DNA from: Microbacterium testaceum
GTDB lineage: Bacteria; Actinomycetota; Actinomycetes; Actinomycetales; Microbacteriaceae
DNA: 64,000 bases
Assembly: GCF_006539145.1 (NCBI RefSeq)
Contig: NZ_BJML01000001.1
Coordinates: 248,001 to 312,000 of the forward strand
Direction: 5' to 3'
This document shows positions 39,055-48,244 of the stretch, one piece after another; position 1 is the first letter of the stretch, and every line of letters begins with the position of its first letter. Position numbers and translations under genes: made by a program. Under the pieces are notes generated by a model. The model did not search any database, was not told the origin of the DNA, and saw only the letters and a program-made list of their open reading frames with translations.

Positions 39055-40722
39055 TTACTTCGCTTCGTGCTGCGCGCGCACCATCTCCACGACCTCGTCG
39101 TAGCGCGGCGAGTTCATGAAGTTGTCGACCGAGACGTGCACCGAATCGGGCGACTGCGCCTTCGCACGGTCGGTGAGCTGGTTCTGCGTGATGACCAGGT
39201 CGGCCGAGCCGTCGAGGTTCGCGATCGCCTGGTTGGTGACCGTGACGCCGTCGATGCCGGCCTTCTTGATCTTGTTGCGCAGGACGCTCGCGCCCATGGC
39301 GGACGAGCCCATGCCGGCGTCGCACGCGAACACGATGTTGTTCAGCTGCTTCGTGGCGACGGCGCCGCCTTCGAGCCCGCCGAGCGCCGCATCGACGTCG
39401 CGATCGGCCGTCTCGGTGGTGCCCGAGCCGGTGGTGCCGGCGGCACGGGTGCGGAGGGCGCCGAGGGCCGACGACTCCTTGCCCTTGTTCGCCGCGGTCT
39501 GGTCGATGGCCGCAGCGAAGCTGTCGCCCTCGGCCTCCTGGTCGCGCTTGCGCGAGGCGCGGAGGATGACGCCGGCCACGAGGAAGGTCACGGCGGCGGC
39601 CACGACGACCGAGAGGTAGACCACCAGGAGGTTGGCGGGACCGGCGCCGATGGCGGCGACGGTGACGGCGATGATGCTGCCGGGAGCGGCCGGGAAGGCC
39701 AGGCCACCCTGGAAGATCATGTTCGTCGCGACACCCGACGCGCCACCGGCGATCAGGGCGAGGATCGTCATGGGCTTGGCGAGCGCGTACGGGAAGTAGA
39801 TCTCGTGGATGCCGCCGAGGAACTGGATGATGATCGCGCCCGGAGCCGAAGCCTTGGCCGCTCCGACACCGAAGAAGGTGAAGGCGAGAAGGAGGCCCAG
39901 GCCGGGGCCGGGGTTGGCCTCGATGAGGAACAGGATCGACTTGCCGGAGTTCGCCGCCTGCTCGATGCCGAGCGGGGTGAACACGCCGTGGTTGATCGCG
40001 TTGTTGAGGAACAGCACCTTGGCCGGTTCGACGATGATCGAGAGCACCGGGAGCAGGTTGAACTGCACGAGGAACGCCACGATGCTGCCGAGGACCGCGC
40101 TGATGCCGAGGAAGACCGGGCCGAAGGCGAAGAAGCCGACGATCGCGAGGATCATGCCGAGGATGCCGGCCGAGAAGTTGTTCACGAGCATCTCGAAGCC
40201 GGGGCGGATCTTGCCGTCCCAGAGCTTGTCCATCTGCTTGGTGATCCAGGCCGCGAGGGGGCCCATGATCATCGCGCCGAGGAACATCGGGATGTTGGTG
40301 CCGACGATGACACCCATCACGGCGATCGTGGCGACCACGCCACCGCGCGCACCGTAGACGATGCGTCCACCGGTGTTGGCGATGAGCAGCGGGAGCAGGT
40401 ACGTGATCATGACGCTGACCAGGCCGACGTAGCCCTGGTACGTGCCGCCGTCGGTGTTCGCGGTCAGCGCGGTCATGGCGCCGGGCCAGTTGATGGCCGC
40501 AGCGTCACCGCCGCCGCCGAGGATCTCGGCGACCGGCGCCCAGTGCCAGCCGAAGGGGCTGTTGGCACCGAAGAACCCGGCGGGGATGAAGAGCATGGTG
40601 ATGAAACCCCATGCGATGAATGCCGCGATGTTCGGCATGATCATGCCGGAGAGGAACGTGCCGAATCGCTGTACCGCGATGCGAGCCCCTCCCGGCTTCT
40701 TGGTGGGTGACGTCGTCGTCAT
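39055..40722 (-). CDS. mtlA: PTS mannitol transporter EIICB
   Basis: 555 residues. EIIC membrane domain with INHGVFTPLGIEQ and the conserved GGIHEIYFPYAL loop, then a linker of ~90 Ala/Gly/Ser-rich residues, then an EIIB domain with phospho-Cys467 in FACDAGMGSSAMG. EIIA is separate (mtlF). It imports and phosphorylates mannitol. The ATG at 40722 has AAGGAG 9 nt upstream; the longer in-frame extension is non-coding-like. Confidence 0.95.
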   Translation of the reverse strand: MTTTSPTKKPGGARIAVQRFGTFLSGMIMPNIAAFIAWGFITMLFIPAGFFGANSPFGWHWAPVAEILGGGGDAAAINWPGAMTALTANTDGGTYQGYVGLVSVMITYLLPLLIANTGGRIVYGARGGVVATIAVMGVIVGTNIPMFLGAMIMGPLAAWITKQMDKLWDGKIRPGFEMLVNNFSAGILGMILAIVGFFAFGPVFLGISAVLGSIVAFLVQFNLLPVLSIIVEPAKVLFLNNAINHGVFTPLGIEQAANSGKSILFLIEANPGPGLGLLLAFTFFGVGAAKASAPGAIIIQFLGGIHEIYFPYALAKPMTILALIAGGASGVATNMIFQGGLAFPAAPGSIIAVTVAAIGAGPANLLVVYLSVVVAAAVTFLVAGVILRASRKRDQEAEGDSFAAAIDQTAANKGKESSALGALRTRAAGTTGSGTTETADRDVDAALGGLEGGAVATKQLNNIVFACDAGMGSSAMGASVLRNKIKKAGIDGVTVTNQAIANLDGSADLVITQNQLTDRAKAQSPDSVHVSVDNFMNSPRYDEVVEMVRAQHEAK

Positions 40723-40774
40723 TGCTGTGTCTCCTTGACTGGCTGCACGGCCGGAGCCGCGATGGGGGTGCGGC

Positions 40775-42457
40775 TTACGCCGCCGAGTGGGTGGAGGCTG
40801 CCTGGGCGGCCTCTCGGGCGGAGGCCGCGTCGTCGGCGGCCAGGGCTGCCTCGGCGATGCGGCGGGCATCGTCGAGAGAGTGGGTGAGCAGGGTGGCGCG
40901 CACGTCGGCGAGGGCGGTGGGGGCCATCGACAGCGTGGTGGCGCCGAGACCGACCAGCACGACGGCGAGCAGCGGGTCGGCCGCCGCCTCGCCGCAGATG
41001 CCGACGGGCTTGCCGTTCGTGCGGCCTGCGGCCCCGACCTCGCGGATGAGGCGGAGGACGGCCGGATGCCACGGGTCCTGGAACGAGGCGACCGAACCGA
41101 GCAGGCGGTCTGCGGCGAGCGTGTACTGCGTCAGATCGTTGGTGCCGATCGAGGCGAAGTCCGCGATCTGCAGGATGCGGTCGGCGAGCAGTGCGGAGGA
41201 AGGCACCTCGACCATCACGCCGGCGGTCTTCAGGCCGTAGTCCTTGGCCAGGGCGGTGAAGTAGCGCGTCTCCTCGACGGTCGAGACCATCGGCGCCATG
41301 ACCCAGAGGTCGGCCGGACCCGCCTCGGACGCCCGGGTCGCGGCATCCGCCTCCGCCAGGGCGGTGAGCTGCTCGCGCAGGATGTCCTCGCTCGCGCGGA
41401 GGGCGCGCAGCCCCCGCAGGCCCAGCGCCGGGTTCTCTTCGTGCGCGTCGTTGAGGAAGGGAAGCGGCTTGTCGGCGCCGGCGTCGAGCACGCGTACGAC
41501 GACCTTCTTGCCGGGGAAAGCGCTCAGCAGTTCGATGTAGGCGGCGCGCTGCTCTTCGACGGTGGGCGCGGAGCTCGAGCTGAGGAAGAGGAACTCGGTG
41601 CGGAACAGACCCACGCCCTCGGCGCCGAGCTCGACGGCCTCGGCCGCACCGCCGGGCTTGCCGAGGTTCGCCAGCAGGGGGACCTTCGTGCCGTCCGAGA
41701 GGGCGCCGTCGGTGATCGGAGCGGATGCCGCGGTCCTGCGGGCGTCGGCGCGGTTCTGCGCGCGGGCGAGGTCGTCGTCGGTGGGATCGACGGTGACGAC
41801 GCCGGCCGCAGCGTCGACGATGACGGTCTGTCCGTCGACGAGGTCTTTCGCGCCGGCCGCGCCGACGACCGCGACGATCGACTTCTCGCGGGCGAGGATG
41901 GCGGTGTGCGAGGTGGGGCCGCCCTCGGTGGTGACCAGGGCGAGCACCTTGTCGAGATCGAGCAGAGCGGTATCGGCGGGAGCGAGGTCCTTGGCGACGA
42001 GCACGAAGGGGTGGCCGGGATCCGGGATGCCGGGAGCCGCGACGCCCCGCAGGCGCGCGATGACCCGCTGGGCGACGTCGTCGAGGTCCGCTGCGCGCTC
42101 ACCCAGATAGCCGCCGAGGGCCACGAGCTGCTCGCGGAAGGAGGCGAAGGCGTCGTGCACGGCGAACTCACCGGTCTTGCCAGCGGCCAGGCGACTGTCG
42201 ACCTCGGCCTCGAGCGTGGGGTCTTCGGCGATCATCGCCTGTGCCTCGAGCACGTCGCGCGCAGCTCCTCCGGCCTGGGCGCCGCGGGCCTCGAGCTCGC
42301 GGGCGACGGCGCCGATGGCCTCGCGCAAGCGCGCCGTCTCGTCTTGGAGGCTCAGATCGCTCTTCGCGTCCTTGGGTGCGGGCAGAGGCTCGGCCATGCG
42401 CGCGATGGGTCCCTGGGCGACGCCCAGGCCGATTCCGACTCCACGGAGTTCCGTCAT
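40775..42457 (-). CDS. ptsI: PTS enzyme I (PEP-protein phosphotransferase)
   Basis: 560 residues. Phospho-His184 lies in TEGGPTSHTAILAR; the PEP-binding C-terminal barrel has RTEFLFLSS, LPFLNDAHEENPALGLRGLR and SIGTNDLTQYTLA, with catalytic Cys in GICGEAAAD. It passes phosphate from PEP to HPr. This general PTS gene sits in the mannitol locus, 52 bp before mtlA and 15 bp after ptsH. Confidence 0.95.
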   Translation of the reverse strand: MTELRGVGIGLGVAQGPIARMAEPLPAPKDAKSDLSLQDETARLREAIGAVARELEARGAQAGGAARDVLEAQAMIAEDPTLEAEVDSRLAAGKTGEFAVHDAFASFREQLVALGGYLGERAADLDDVAQRVIARLRGVAAPGIPDPGHPFVLVAKDLAPADTALLDLDKVLALVTTEGGPTSHTAILAREKSIVAVVGAAGAKDLVDGQTVIVDAAAGVVTVDPTDDDLARAQNRADARRTAASAPITDGALSDGTKVPLLANLGKPGGAAEAVELGAEGVGLFRTEFLFLSSSSAPTVEEQRAAYIELLSAFPGKKVVVRVLDAGADKPLPFLNDAHEENPALGLRGLRALRASEDILREQLTALAEADAATRASEAGPADLWVMAPMVSTVEETRYFTALAKDYGLKTAGVMVEVPSSALLADRILQIADFASIGTNDLTQYTLAADRLLGSVASFQDPWHPAVLRLIREVGAAGRTNGKPVGICGEAAADPLLAVVLVGLGATTLSMAPTALADVRATLLTHSLDDARRIAEAALAADDAASAREAAQAASTHSAA

Positions 42458-42472
42458 GGTGCTGTGTTTCCT

Positions 42473-42748
42473 TTACTCGGCGTCGTGGTCGGTGGTCAGA
42501 AGCTCCGCGAGGCGCTCCAGCGTCGCTTCGGCGGTGTCGCCGTCGGCGGTGAGGGTCACGTAGTCGCCCTGCTCGAGACCGAGCGCGATGATTCCGAGGA
42601 TGCTCGCGGCGTTGACGGGGGTGCCGGCGTCTTTGGCGAGGGTCACGGGGATACCGGAGTCTCTCGCCGCCTGCGCGAAGAGCTTCGCGGGGCGCGCGTG
42701 CAGGCCGTGCGACGATCCGATACGGACGGTGCGGGTCAAGTGGGGCAT
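42473..42748 (-). CDS. ptsH: PTS phosphocarrier protein HPr
   Basis: 91 residues, standard size. His17 in HGLHARP is the phosphorylation site; the Ser-46 region is present as NAASILGIIALG. The ATG at 42748 follows GGAGAGGA. It lies 19 bp after the orphan EIIB gene and directly before ptsI. Confidence 0.95.
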   Translation of the reverse strand: MPHLTRTVRIGSSHGLHARPAKLFAQAARDSGIPVTLAKDAGTPVNAASILGIIALGLEQGDYVTLTADGDTAEATLERLAELLTTDHDAE

Positions 42749-42767
42749 GGTGTCCTCTCCGTCGTTT

Positions 42768-43094
42768 TCAGATCGTGTCCGCGGGCTGGCGGGAACGCAG
42801 GGCGTCCTCGACCAGGGCGAGGGTTCGGGCGCCGCTGTGGTCGGTGAAGACATCGTCGGGAAGCAGCACCACGCTCACGCCGCGGGGCGTGGCCTGGAGG
42901 CGGATGTCCTCGAGTTCGAGGGCCAGGTGCGGACCCACCAGCACGATGTCGGCCGCGTCCAGGTCGATCGGGAGGGATTGCGAGGTTCCCGCCGATGCGG
43001 AGTAGTCCAGGCCCTTCTCGTGGGCAGCGCGACGGACGCGTTGCGCCACGAACGTGCTCGACGCACCCGCTCCACACACCACGAGGATCTTCAT
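42768..43094 (-). CDS. PTS EIIB subunit, lactose/cellobiose-like, orphan
   Basis: 108 residues. Starts MKILVVCGAGASSTFVAQ with phospho-Cys in VVCGAGASSTF, the EIIB loop of lactose/cellobiose-type systems. No matching EIIA or EIIC gene is nearby, so it may act with components elsewhere or as a regulator. It is first in the ptsH-ptsI-mtlAFD direction and divergent from mtlR. The ATG at 43094 was preferred to 43145, which adds 17 charged residues. Confidence 0.85.
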   Translation of the reverse strand: MKILVVCGAGASSTFVAQRVRRAAHEKGLDYSASAGTSQSLPIDLDAADIVLVGPHLALELEDIRLQATPRGVSVVLLPDDVFTDHSGARTLALVEDALRSRQPADTI

Positions 43095-43283
43095 CGACCG
43101 GCCTTTCTTCCTCTCGATTTTCCGCACCCCGCTCACAGCGGACAACCAGGTTCGTTTCCCACCCCCCGGAACGCGGATGCCGTGACCCCGCCACCGTGCG
43201 CGTGCACATCCCCGCGCCCGGCGGGGGAGGGCGTGAAAGGATGGGGGAATCGCCGCTCACCGGTGCGGCGCGGAGGACGGATC

Positions 43284-45212
43284 GTGACGACGAAAGCTCG
43301 CCAAGACCGCCTGCTGGCCCTGTTGCTGCGGGACGGGGAATGGTCGACCGCGGCCTCGCTCGCCGACGCCCTCGGGGTGACTCCGCGCAGCATCCGCTCC
43401 TACGTCACGGCCATCAACGCTCGTGTCGCCGGCGGTGCGGCGGTCGAGTCCGGCCCCCTCGGCTATCGCGCCGGGGCCGAGGCGGCCGCAGCACTGCGCG
43501 CCCTCACCGGAACGGATACCGGTACCCCGCGCGACCGCTTGCACACTCTCGTGCGCCGTTTGCTGGACTCCGCCGACGGCATCGAGGTCTTCGACACCGC
43601 CGATGCCCTCCACGTCAGCGCGGCGACCCTCGAGGCCGACCTGTCCCGTGTCCGCGGGCTGCTGGGGGGCACCGAGCTGACCCTCGAGCGCTCGGCATCC
43701 ACCGCTCGTCTCCGGGGAACCGAGGTCGCTCAGCGTCGCCTGTTGTCGAAGCTCGCCCACGACGAGATGGACGCCGGGCTGTTCGACCTCGACGCCCTGC
43801 GCCGCACGCTCGGCGAGCAGTCGGTCGGAGCGCGCGCCTTCGGTCCGTTCAAGGCCGAGCTCGTCGCCGAGCTCGGGGCGCTCGGCTACTACGTCAACGA
43901 GATCGGCATCGGCGACGTCGTGATGCACATCGCGATCGCCGCCGACCGCACGACCCGCGACCGCGCCCTCGGCTCGCCGGGCGGCGACTCCTCGGACGCG
44001 GCGGCCGCGGTGGTCGACGTGCTCGACCGGCTCACTCGAAAGCACATCGGCGTCCAGCTCGGCTCGGGCGATCTGCGGCACCTCGCGACGCTCGTGCTGA
44101 CGCGCATCGTCGCCCCGGGATCGCCGGGCGGCGACGACGTGCGCTCCCGCCTCGACCCGTCGGTCGAGGCGGCCGTGCGGCGGGTCGTCGAGAACGCGGC
44201 ATCCGAATTCCTCGTCGACATCGCTCACGACGACTTCATCCTGCGCCTGGCCCTGCACGTGCAGAATCTGCTGCATCGCGCGCGTGAGCAAGCCTGGTCG
44301 CGCAATCCGCTGACGCGGTCGCTGAAGTCGACGTACCCGATGATCTTCGAGGTCGCGGTGTACATCGCGAAGGGGCTGCAGGACGGTCTCGGCATCCCGA
44401 TCCTCGACGACGAGATCGCCTACATCGCCATGCACGTCGGCGGCCGGCTCGAGCGCAGTCGCCGGGCCGACCAGCTGCTGACGGCGACGATCGTCTGCCC
44501 CGGGTACTACGAGCTGCACGAGCTGCTGCGCTCGAGCGTCGACCGCTCGCTCGGTCAGGCCATCGAAGTCGTGGGCGTCGAGACGCGCATCGACCCGGCC
44601 TGGGACGCGATCGACACCGATCTCGTGCTCACGACCATCGATCCGCCGCGGCCGGGGGATCGGTTCGTGCGCATCCAGCCGTTCCTCACCGGCGCCGACG
44701 TGGAGCGGGTCCAGGCCGCGGCCGGGCGCATCCGTCGCGGTCGTCGTCTCGCCCGACTGCGGGCCGAGCTCGAGGGGTACTTCGCGCCCGAGGCCTTCGT
44801 GCGGGGGCTGGATGCCGCCGAGGGCGAGGCCGGCGTCATCCGACGCCTCGGTCGGATGCTGGTGGAGCAGGGCGTCATCGACGACGCCTACGTCGCCCGG
44901 GCGGTGGAACGCGAGGCGATCTCGTCGACGGCGTTCACCGACGCCCTCGCCGTGCCGCACGCGATGGGCATGACCGCGACCCGGACCCGCATCGCGATCG
45001 GCATCGCCGACCCCTCGATCGCGTGGGGCGAGGGCCGCGTGCAGGTGGTGGCGCTCGTGGCCTTCAGCGAGACCGATCGCGAGGCGTTCCAGACGGTGTT
45101 CGAGCAGTTCGTCGAGGTCTTCAGCGAGCGCGACAGCGTGCAGCGCATCGTTCGCCGCGGCACGGACTTCGCTGCGTTCCTGGACGAACTGGTCGCGGTG
45201 ATCGACGGCTGA
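43284..45212 (+). CDS. mtlR: PTS-regulated transcriptional activator (MtlR/BglG-like, PRD domains)
   Basis: 642 residues. Domains in order: HTH (about 8-55, ASLADALGVTPRSIRSYV), second Mga/HTH-like region, two PRDs (about 170-395, the second with DDEIAYIAMHVGGRLE), an EIIB-like domain (TIVCPGYYELHELL) and a C-terminal EIIA domain with His559 in DALAVPHAMGM. Phosphorylation by HPr and EII proteins tunes activity. GTG start with GGAGG at 43272-43276. Divergent from the PTS/mannitol genes across 189 bp, which fits an activator of that operon. Confidence 0.9.
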   Translation: MTTKARQDRLLALLLRDGEWSTAASLADALGVTPRSIRSYVTAINARVAGGAAVESGPLGYRAGAEAAAALRALTGTDTGTPRDRLHTLVRRLLDSADGIEVFDTADALHVSAATLEADLSRVRGLLGGTELTLERSASTARLRGTEVAQRRLLSKLAHDEMDAGLFDLDALRRTLGEQSVGARAFGPFKAELVAELGALGYYVNEIGIGDVVMHIAIAADRTTRDRALGSPGGDSSDAAAAVVDVLDRLTRKHIGVQLGSGDLRHLATLVLTRIVAPGSPGGDDVRSRLDPSVEAAVRRVVENAASEFLVDIAHDDFILRLALHVQNLLHRAREQAWSRNPLTRSLKSTYPMIFEVAVYIAKGLQDGLGIPILDDEIAYIAMHVGGRLERSRRADQLLTATIVCPGYYELHELLRSSVDRSLGQAIEVVGVETRIDPAWDAIDTDLVLTTIDPPRPGDRFVRIQPFLTGADVERVQAAAGRIRRGRRLARLRAELEGYFAPEAFVRGLDAAEGEAGVIRRLGRMLVEQGVIDDAYVARAVEREAISSTAFTDALAVPHAMGMTATRTRIAIGIADPSIAWGEGRVQVVALVAFSETDREAFQTVFEQFVEVFSERDSVQRIVRRGTDFAAFLDELVAVIDG

Positions 45213-45260
45213 CCGCGCGCGCGGCGCGGCTGGGGTCGAAGCGGTGCGGCCGCCCTTACC

Positions 45261-45319
45261 GGGGCGGGAAATGTGCACCGGGGCGATTCTCGGCCGCCCC
45301 AGTGCACATGTCGCGCCCC
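45261..45319. repeat. 59-bp palindromic element, copy B
   Basis: Same design as copies at 14056 and 46397: outer GGGGCG/CGCCCC clamp and long inner stem (45269-45285 with 45295-45311, two mismatches). It lies between the convergent mtlR and AbiEi/DUF559-like genes, 12 nt after the stop of the latter. Confidence 0.85.
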
Positions 45320-45330
45320 GATGCGGGCGC

Positions 45331-46290
45331 TCAGCGTGGGGGCGTGATCCCGAAGGCGCGGAGGCGTCGGCCCAGTGTCGCGGCGTCTCGGATGTCATCC
45401 CACCCCCACCGGGCGAAGCGTCTGTTCGTGCTGCCTCGGATCCAGTCCTCCCTCTGCTTCTCACGGTCGACGACCTCGAACGGCGACCGTCCCTCCGCCG
45501 CGGCGAGTTCTCGATATTTCGTCTTCCCGTCGAACTCGCCCCAGGCGTCGACGTCGTCGAGACCGAAATCGACCCAGAAGGTGCCCCCGTGCGGCCCGGG
45601 CACGGGGACCTGGAGCGCCGGGGGCGCGAAGCCGAGATCGAGCAGTCGCAGTCGACTGACGCTTTCGCCCGGGAGCTGGGCACGGCCGTCCGCGAGGCGA
45701 AGAAGACGCTCGGCCGTACGCCGGTTGCGTGTGACACGGGCGGCCCACCCGAGGGCGTCCTCCCGAAAGAGCGTCGCCGCGGTCTCGTCGTACGAGCCCG
45801 GCGGGTGGAAGGCGCGTCGTCGCAGCGCCGCGTCGGCGACACTCAGCGCGACGTCACGCGTCTCGCTCCGCGCGACATCGGCGACGGTGCGCGCGAGCGG
45901 CGTGCACCGCAAGCCGTTCACGTCGACGGAGCTCGCCTCGTGGAGGTCACGGTGCCGGACGACGTCCGCGGACGCGCCGGGTCGATCGTCGGCGGTCAGG
46001 AGGTGGATCTTGCCGTCGTCTCGCAGGCAGGGAAGCCCCTGGATGGCGGCGGCGGTCACGCCGCAGAACGTCGGCCGCGAGCGAGACACGAGCGCGAGCG
46101 CCCTCGCCCGAAGCACGATTCTCTGTTCCGGGCGGGTGAGGTGAGCGATGTCGGCCGCCCGGGCATACACGCCGCGGCGGACGGCGGCGAGGGAGCCCGA
46201 TTCGAGTTCGCGCCGCACTCGCCGGGAACCCCACCCCAGCTCGTCGAGCTGCGTGCGACGGACGAGCGGCACCGTGAGCTCCGTTGTCAT
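45331..46290 (-). CDS. AbiEi-like N-terminal domain plus DUF559-type nuclease-like domain
   Basis: 319 residues. The first ~90 look like an AbiEi-type winged helix (VPLVRRTQLDELGWGSRRVRRELESG, then RRGVYAR). The C-terminal ~110 have a PD-(D/E)xK-like arrangement: Asp241 in FWVDFGL, Glu252 and Lys256 in GEFDGKTKY, as in DUF559/Vsr-like proteins. Such fusions are common, uncharacterised and multi-copy in Microbacteriaceae. No toxin partner is adjacent. It is alone between two copies of the same 59-bp palindrome, which hints at a cassette. A CATCGT lies 6 nt before the ATG. Confidence 0.75.
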   Translation of the reverse strand: MTTELTVPLVRRTQLDELGWGSRRVRRELESGSLAAVRRGVYARAADIAHLTRPEQRIVLRARALALVSRSRPTFCGVTAAAIQGLPCLRDDGKIHLLTADDRPGASADVVRHRDLHEASSVDVNGLRCTPLARTVADVARSETRDVALSVADAALRRRAFHPPGSYDETAATLFREDALGWAARVTRNRRTAERLLRLADGRAQLPGESVSRLRLLDLGFAPPALQVPVPGPHGGTFWVDFGLDDVDAWGEFDGKTKYRELAAAEGRSPFEVVDREKQREDWIRGSTNRRFARWGWDDIRDAATLGRRLRAFGITPPR

Positions 46291-46396
46291 CCGCCCACGA
46301 TGATGGATCGCACGTCACACCGCCGCCGCTCGAGCCCCCGTTGTGGACAGATTGAGCTCGATCGCCGTACGGGAGGATCGCCCCGACACCGCTACC

Positions 46397-46455
46397 GGGG
46401 CGGGAGATGTGCACCGGGGCGGTCGAAAGTCGCCCCGATGCACATTCTGCGCCCC
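46397..46455. repeat. 59-bp palindromic element, copy C (likely terminator of the sorting operon)
   Basis: Outer GGGGCG/CGCCCC clamp at 46397-46402 and 46450-46455, with inner arms related to copies A and B. It lies 12 nt after the 2-epimerase stop. The adjoining 107 bp up to the AbiEi-like start hold nothing else I recognise. Confidence 0.85.
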
Positions 46456-46466
46456 GGGACCCCGGT

Positions 46467-47633
46467 TCACATGCCGATCGCGGCGAACTCGGGGGCGGTG
46501 ATCGTGGGGGCGGCCACGCCGAGCAGGCGCTCGATCGCATCGGCGGCTCGAGGGGCGGCCCGGCCGTCGCCGTAGAGAAGCTGAGCGCGGGACATCTCAC
46601 GATGCCGAGCGGGGTCGTCGAGCAGGGCCGACAGCTCCACCACGACCCTCTCGCGTCGAGTGCCGATGAGACGGGCGGCTCCGGCATCCACGCCCTCGGC
46701 GCGTTCGGTCGTGTCGCGCACGACGAGAGCGGGGATGCCGAGCGCGGGCGCCTCCTCCTGCACGCCGCCCGAGTCGGTGACGACGCAGTGCGCGCGCGCC
46801 AGCAACCGACCGAACTGGGCGTACGGCAGGGGCTCGCACAGCACGACGCGATCGGTGTCGCCGGCGGCCGCGCGCACCTCGTCCCGCACACGCGGGTTGG
46901 GGTGGAGCGGCAGCACGGCGACCACGTCTGACCGCGCCGCCACGGTCTCGGCGACGGCAGCCACGACGCGGGCGAGCGGCCCGCCCCACGACTCGCGTCG
47001 GTGCACGGTGACGAGCACGATGCGGTTCCCCCCGTCGACGAGGCCCTCCATCGCGGGGTCGTCGAAGCGTTGCGGGTGGGTCTTCTGCCGGTGCAGCGCG
47101 TCGATACCGGTGTTCCCGGTGACGACGATGGCGTCGTTCGCGATCCCCTCGGCGCGGAGATGGGCTGCGGCGCTCTCCGTGGGCGCGAGGTGGAGGGAGG
47201 CCAGCGGCGCGATGAGGCGACGATTGCCCTCCTCCGGGAACGGGGAGCGCAGGTCACCCGAGCGCAGCCCCGCCTCGAGGTGGATGACGCGTGCTCCGGC
47301 GTAATACGCGGCGACCGCTGCGAGCGCGGCACTGGCGGTGTCTCCCTGCACGATGACGGCATCCGGAGCGTGTTGCTCCCACCGCGCCGCGAGTGCGGAG
47401 AAGATCGCCGAAGAGGTCTGCGCGAGCGTGCTGCCGCGGCGGAAGACATCGAGGTCGGCGTCGGGACGGATGCCGAAGGAGGCGTTGATCTGATCGGTCA
47501 TCTCCCGGTGCTGCCCCGTCACCGCGACGGTGGTCCGCAGCGAGTCGCGTGCGCGCAGTTCCGCCACGAGTGGGGCGCATTTGACCGCCTCCGGGCGGGT
47601 TCCATAGACGATCTCGACGTGGGGCGGTGTCAT
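46467..47633 (-). CDS. wecB: UDP-N-acetylglucosamine 2-epimerase (non-hydrolysing)
   Basis: 388 residues. Family blocks in order: YGTRPEAVKCAPL, VTGQHREM, VIVQGDTASA (catalytic Asp), HLEAGLRSGD (Glu), VTVHRRESWGG (His) and TDSGGVQEEAPALG. It interconverts UDP-GlcNAc and UDP-ManNAc. It is the last gene of the operon and overlaps the exosortase-like gene (ATGA). In this setting it most likely supplies ManNAc for a surface glycan or for glycosylation of the anchored protein; teichoic or teichuronic acid synthesis is the alternative. Confidence 0.92.
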   Translation of the reverse strand: MTPPHVEIVYGTRPEAVKCAPLVAELRARDSLRTTVAVTGQHREMTDQINASFGIRPDADLDVFRRGSTLAQTSSAIFSALAARWEQHAPDAVIVQGDTASAALAAVAAYYAGARVIHLEAGLRSGDLRSPFPEEGNRRLIAPLASLHLAPTESAAAHLRAEGIANDAIVVTGNTGIDALHRQKTHPQRFDDPAMEGLVDGGNRIVLVTVHRRESWGGPLARVVAAVAETVAARSDVVAVLPLHPNPRVRDEVRAAAGDTDRVVLCEPLPYAQFGRLLARAHCVVTDSGGVQEEAPALGIPALVVRDTTERAEGVDAGAARLIGTRRERVVVELSALLDDPARHREMSRAQLLYGDGRAAPRAADAIERLLGVAAPTITAPEFAAIGM

Positions 47634-48244
47634 CGGCGGACCTTCCGGGAGCGGCGCGTGCGCAGATCCCTGCGCAGGACAGCGGGAGAGGGGGTGATCG
47701 GCGTCGCGGTGTACGCGCGGGGCTGCCGCAGCGCGATGATCAACAGCAGAGAGATCGCTGCCCCGAACCCGAGGAGCACGAACACCGAACCGATGTAGCG
47801 GTGCACGAGGTCGAAGCCCTCGCGCCCGTACTGCGTGTAGGCCCACGCGGCGGAGACGAAGCGGACGATGTTGCACGTCGAGGCGAGCGACGCGGCGGCG
47901 GTGAGGCCGACGAGGACGCGACCGATGCGCGCGCGGGTGATCACGACCGCCGCGGCGGCCAGGACGAGCAGCGGAACGATGAGCACCATCGTCGAACAGA
48001 GGGTGGTGATGTCGAGGCCGACGAGCTCGGGCGTCCCGATGCCGAAGTAGACGACGGGGCCCGCGGCCGCCGCCCGACCGGGTGTGATCGGGTCGAGCGC
48101 CCAGCGGGTCAGGGCCGCCTCCGTCGTTCGTACGCGGGTCTCGTTCGCGACAAGGAGGACCGCGGCGAGCAAGAGTGGCAGCGCGAGAGCCGCCCGGGTG
48201 GTCATGAACGAGGCGCCGAAGCGCCCGAGCGAGGTGGTGCTCAT
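47630..48244 (-). CDS. Exosortase/archaeosortase-like membrane transpeptidase, short form
   Basis: 204 residues. The core has the three exosortase landmarks in the right order and spacing: Cys83 in TLCSTMV at the start of a helix, Asn125-Ile-Val-Arg128, and His148 in FDLVHRYIGSVF before the last helix. About five membrane helices (16-33, 62-78, 84-102, 107-135, 150-171) and a basic tail. In this family Cys, Arg and His cleave C-terminal tripartite signals and transfer the protein. Compact versions exist in actinobacteria. Overlaps the glycosyltransferase and epimerase genes. Family membership is read by eye; an HMM search would settle it. Confidence 0.75.
   Translation of the reverse strand: MSTTSLGRFGASFMTTRAALALPLLLAAVLLVANETRVRTTEAALTRWALDPITPGRAAAAGPVVYFGIGTPELVGLDITTLCSTMVLIVPLLVLAAAAVVITRARIGRVLVGLTAAASLASTCNIVRFVSAAWAYTQYGREGFDLVHRYIGSVFVLLGFGAAISLLLIIALRQPRAYTATPITPSPAVLRRDLRTRRSRKVRR

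Noticed and set aside
45331..46290. Complete AbiE toxin-antitoxin pair
   Set aside because: Only an AbiEi-like N-terminus fused to a nuclease-like domain; no AbiEii nucleotidyltransferase gene on either side.
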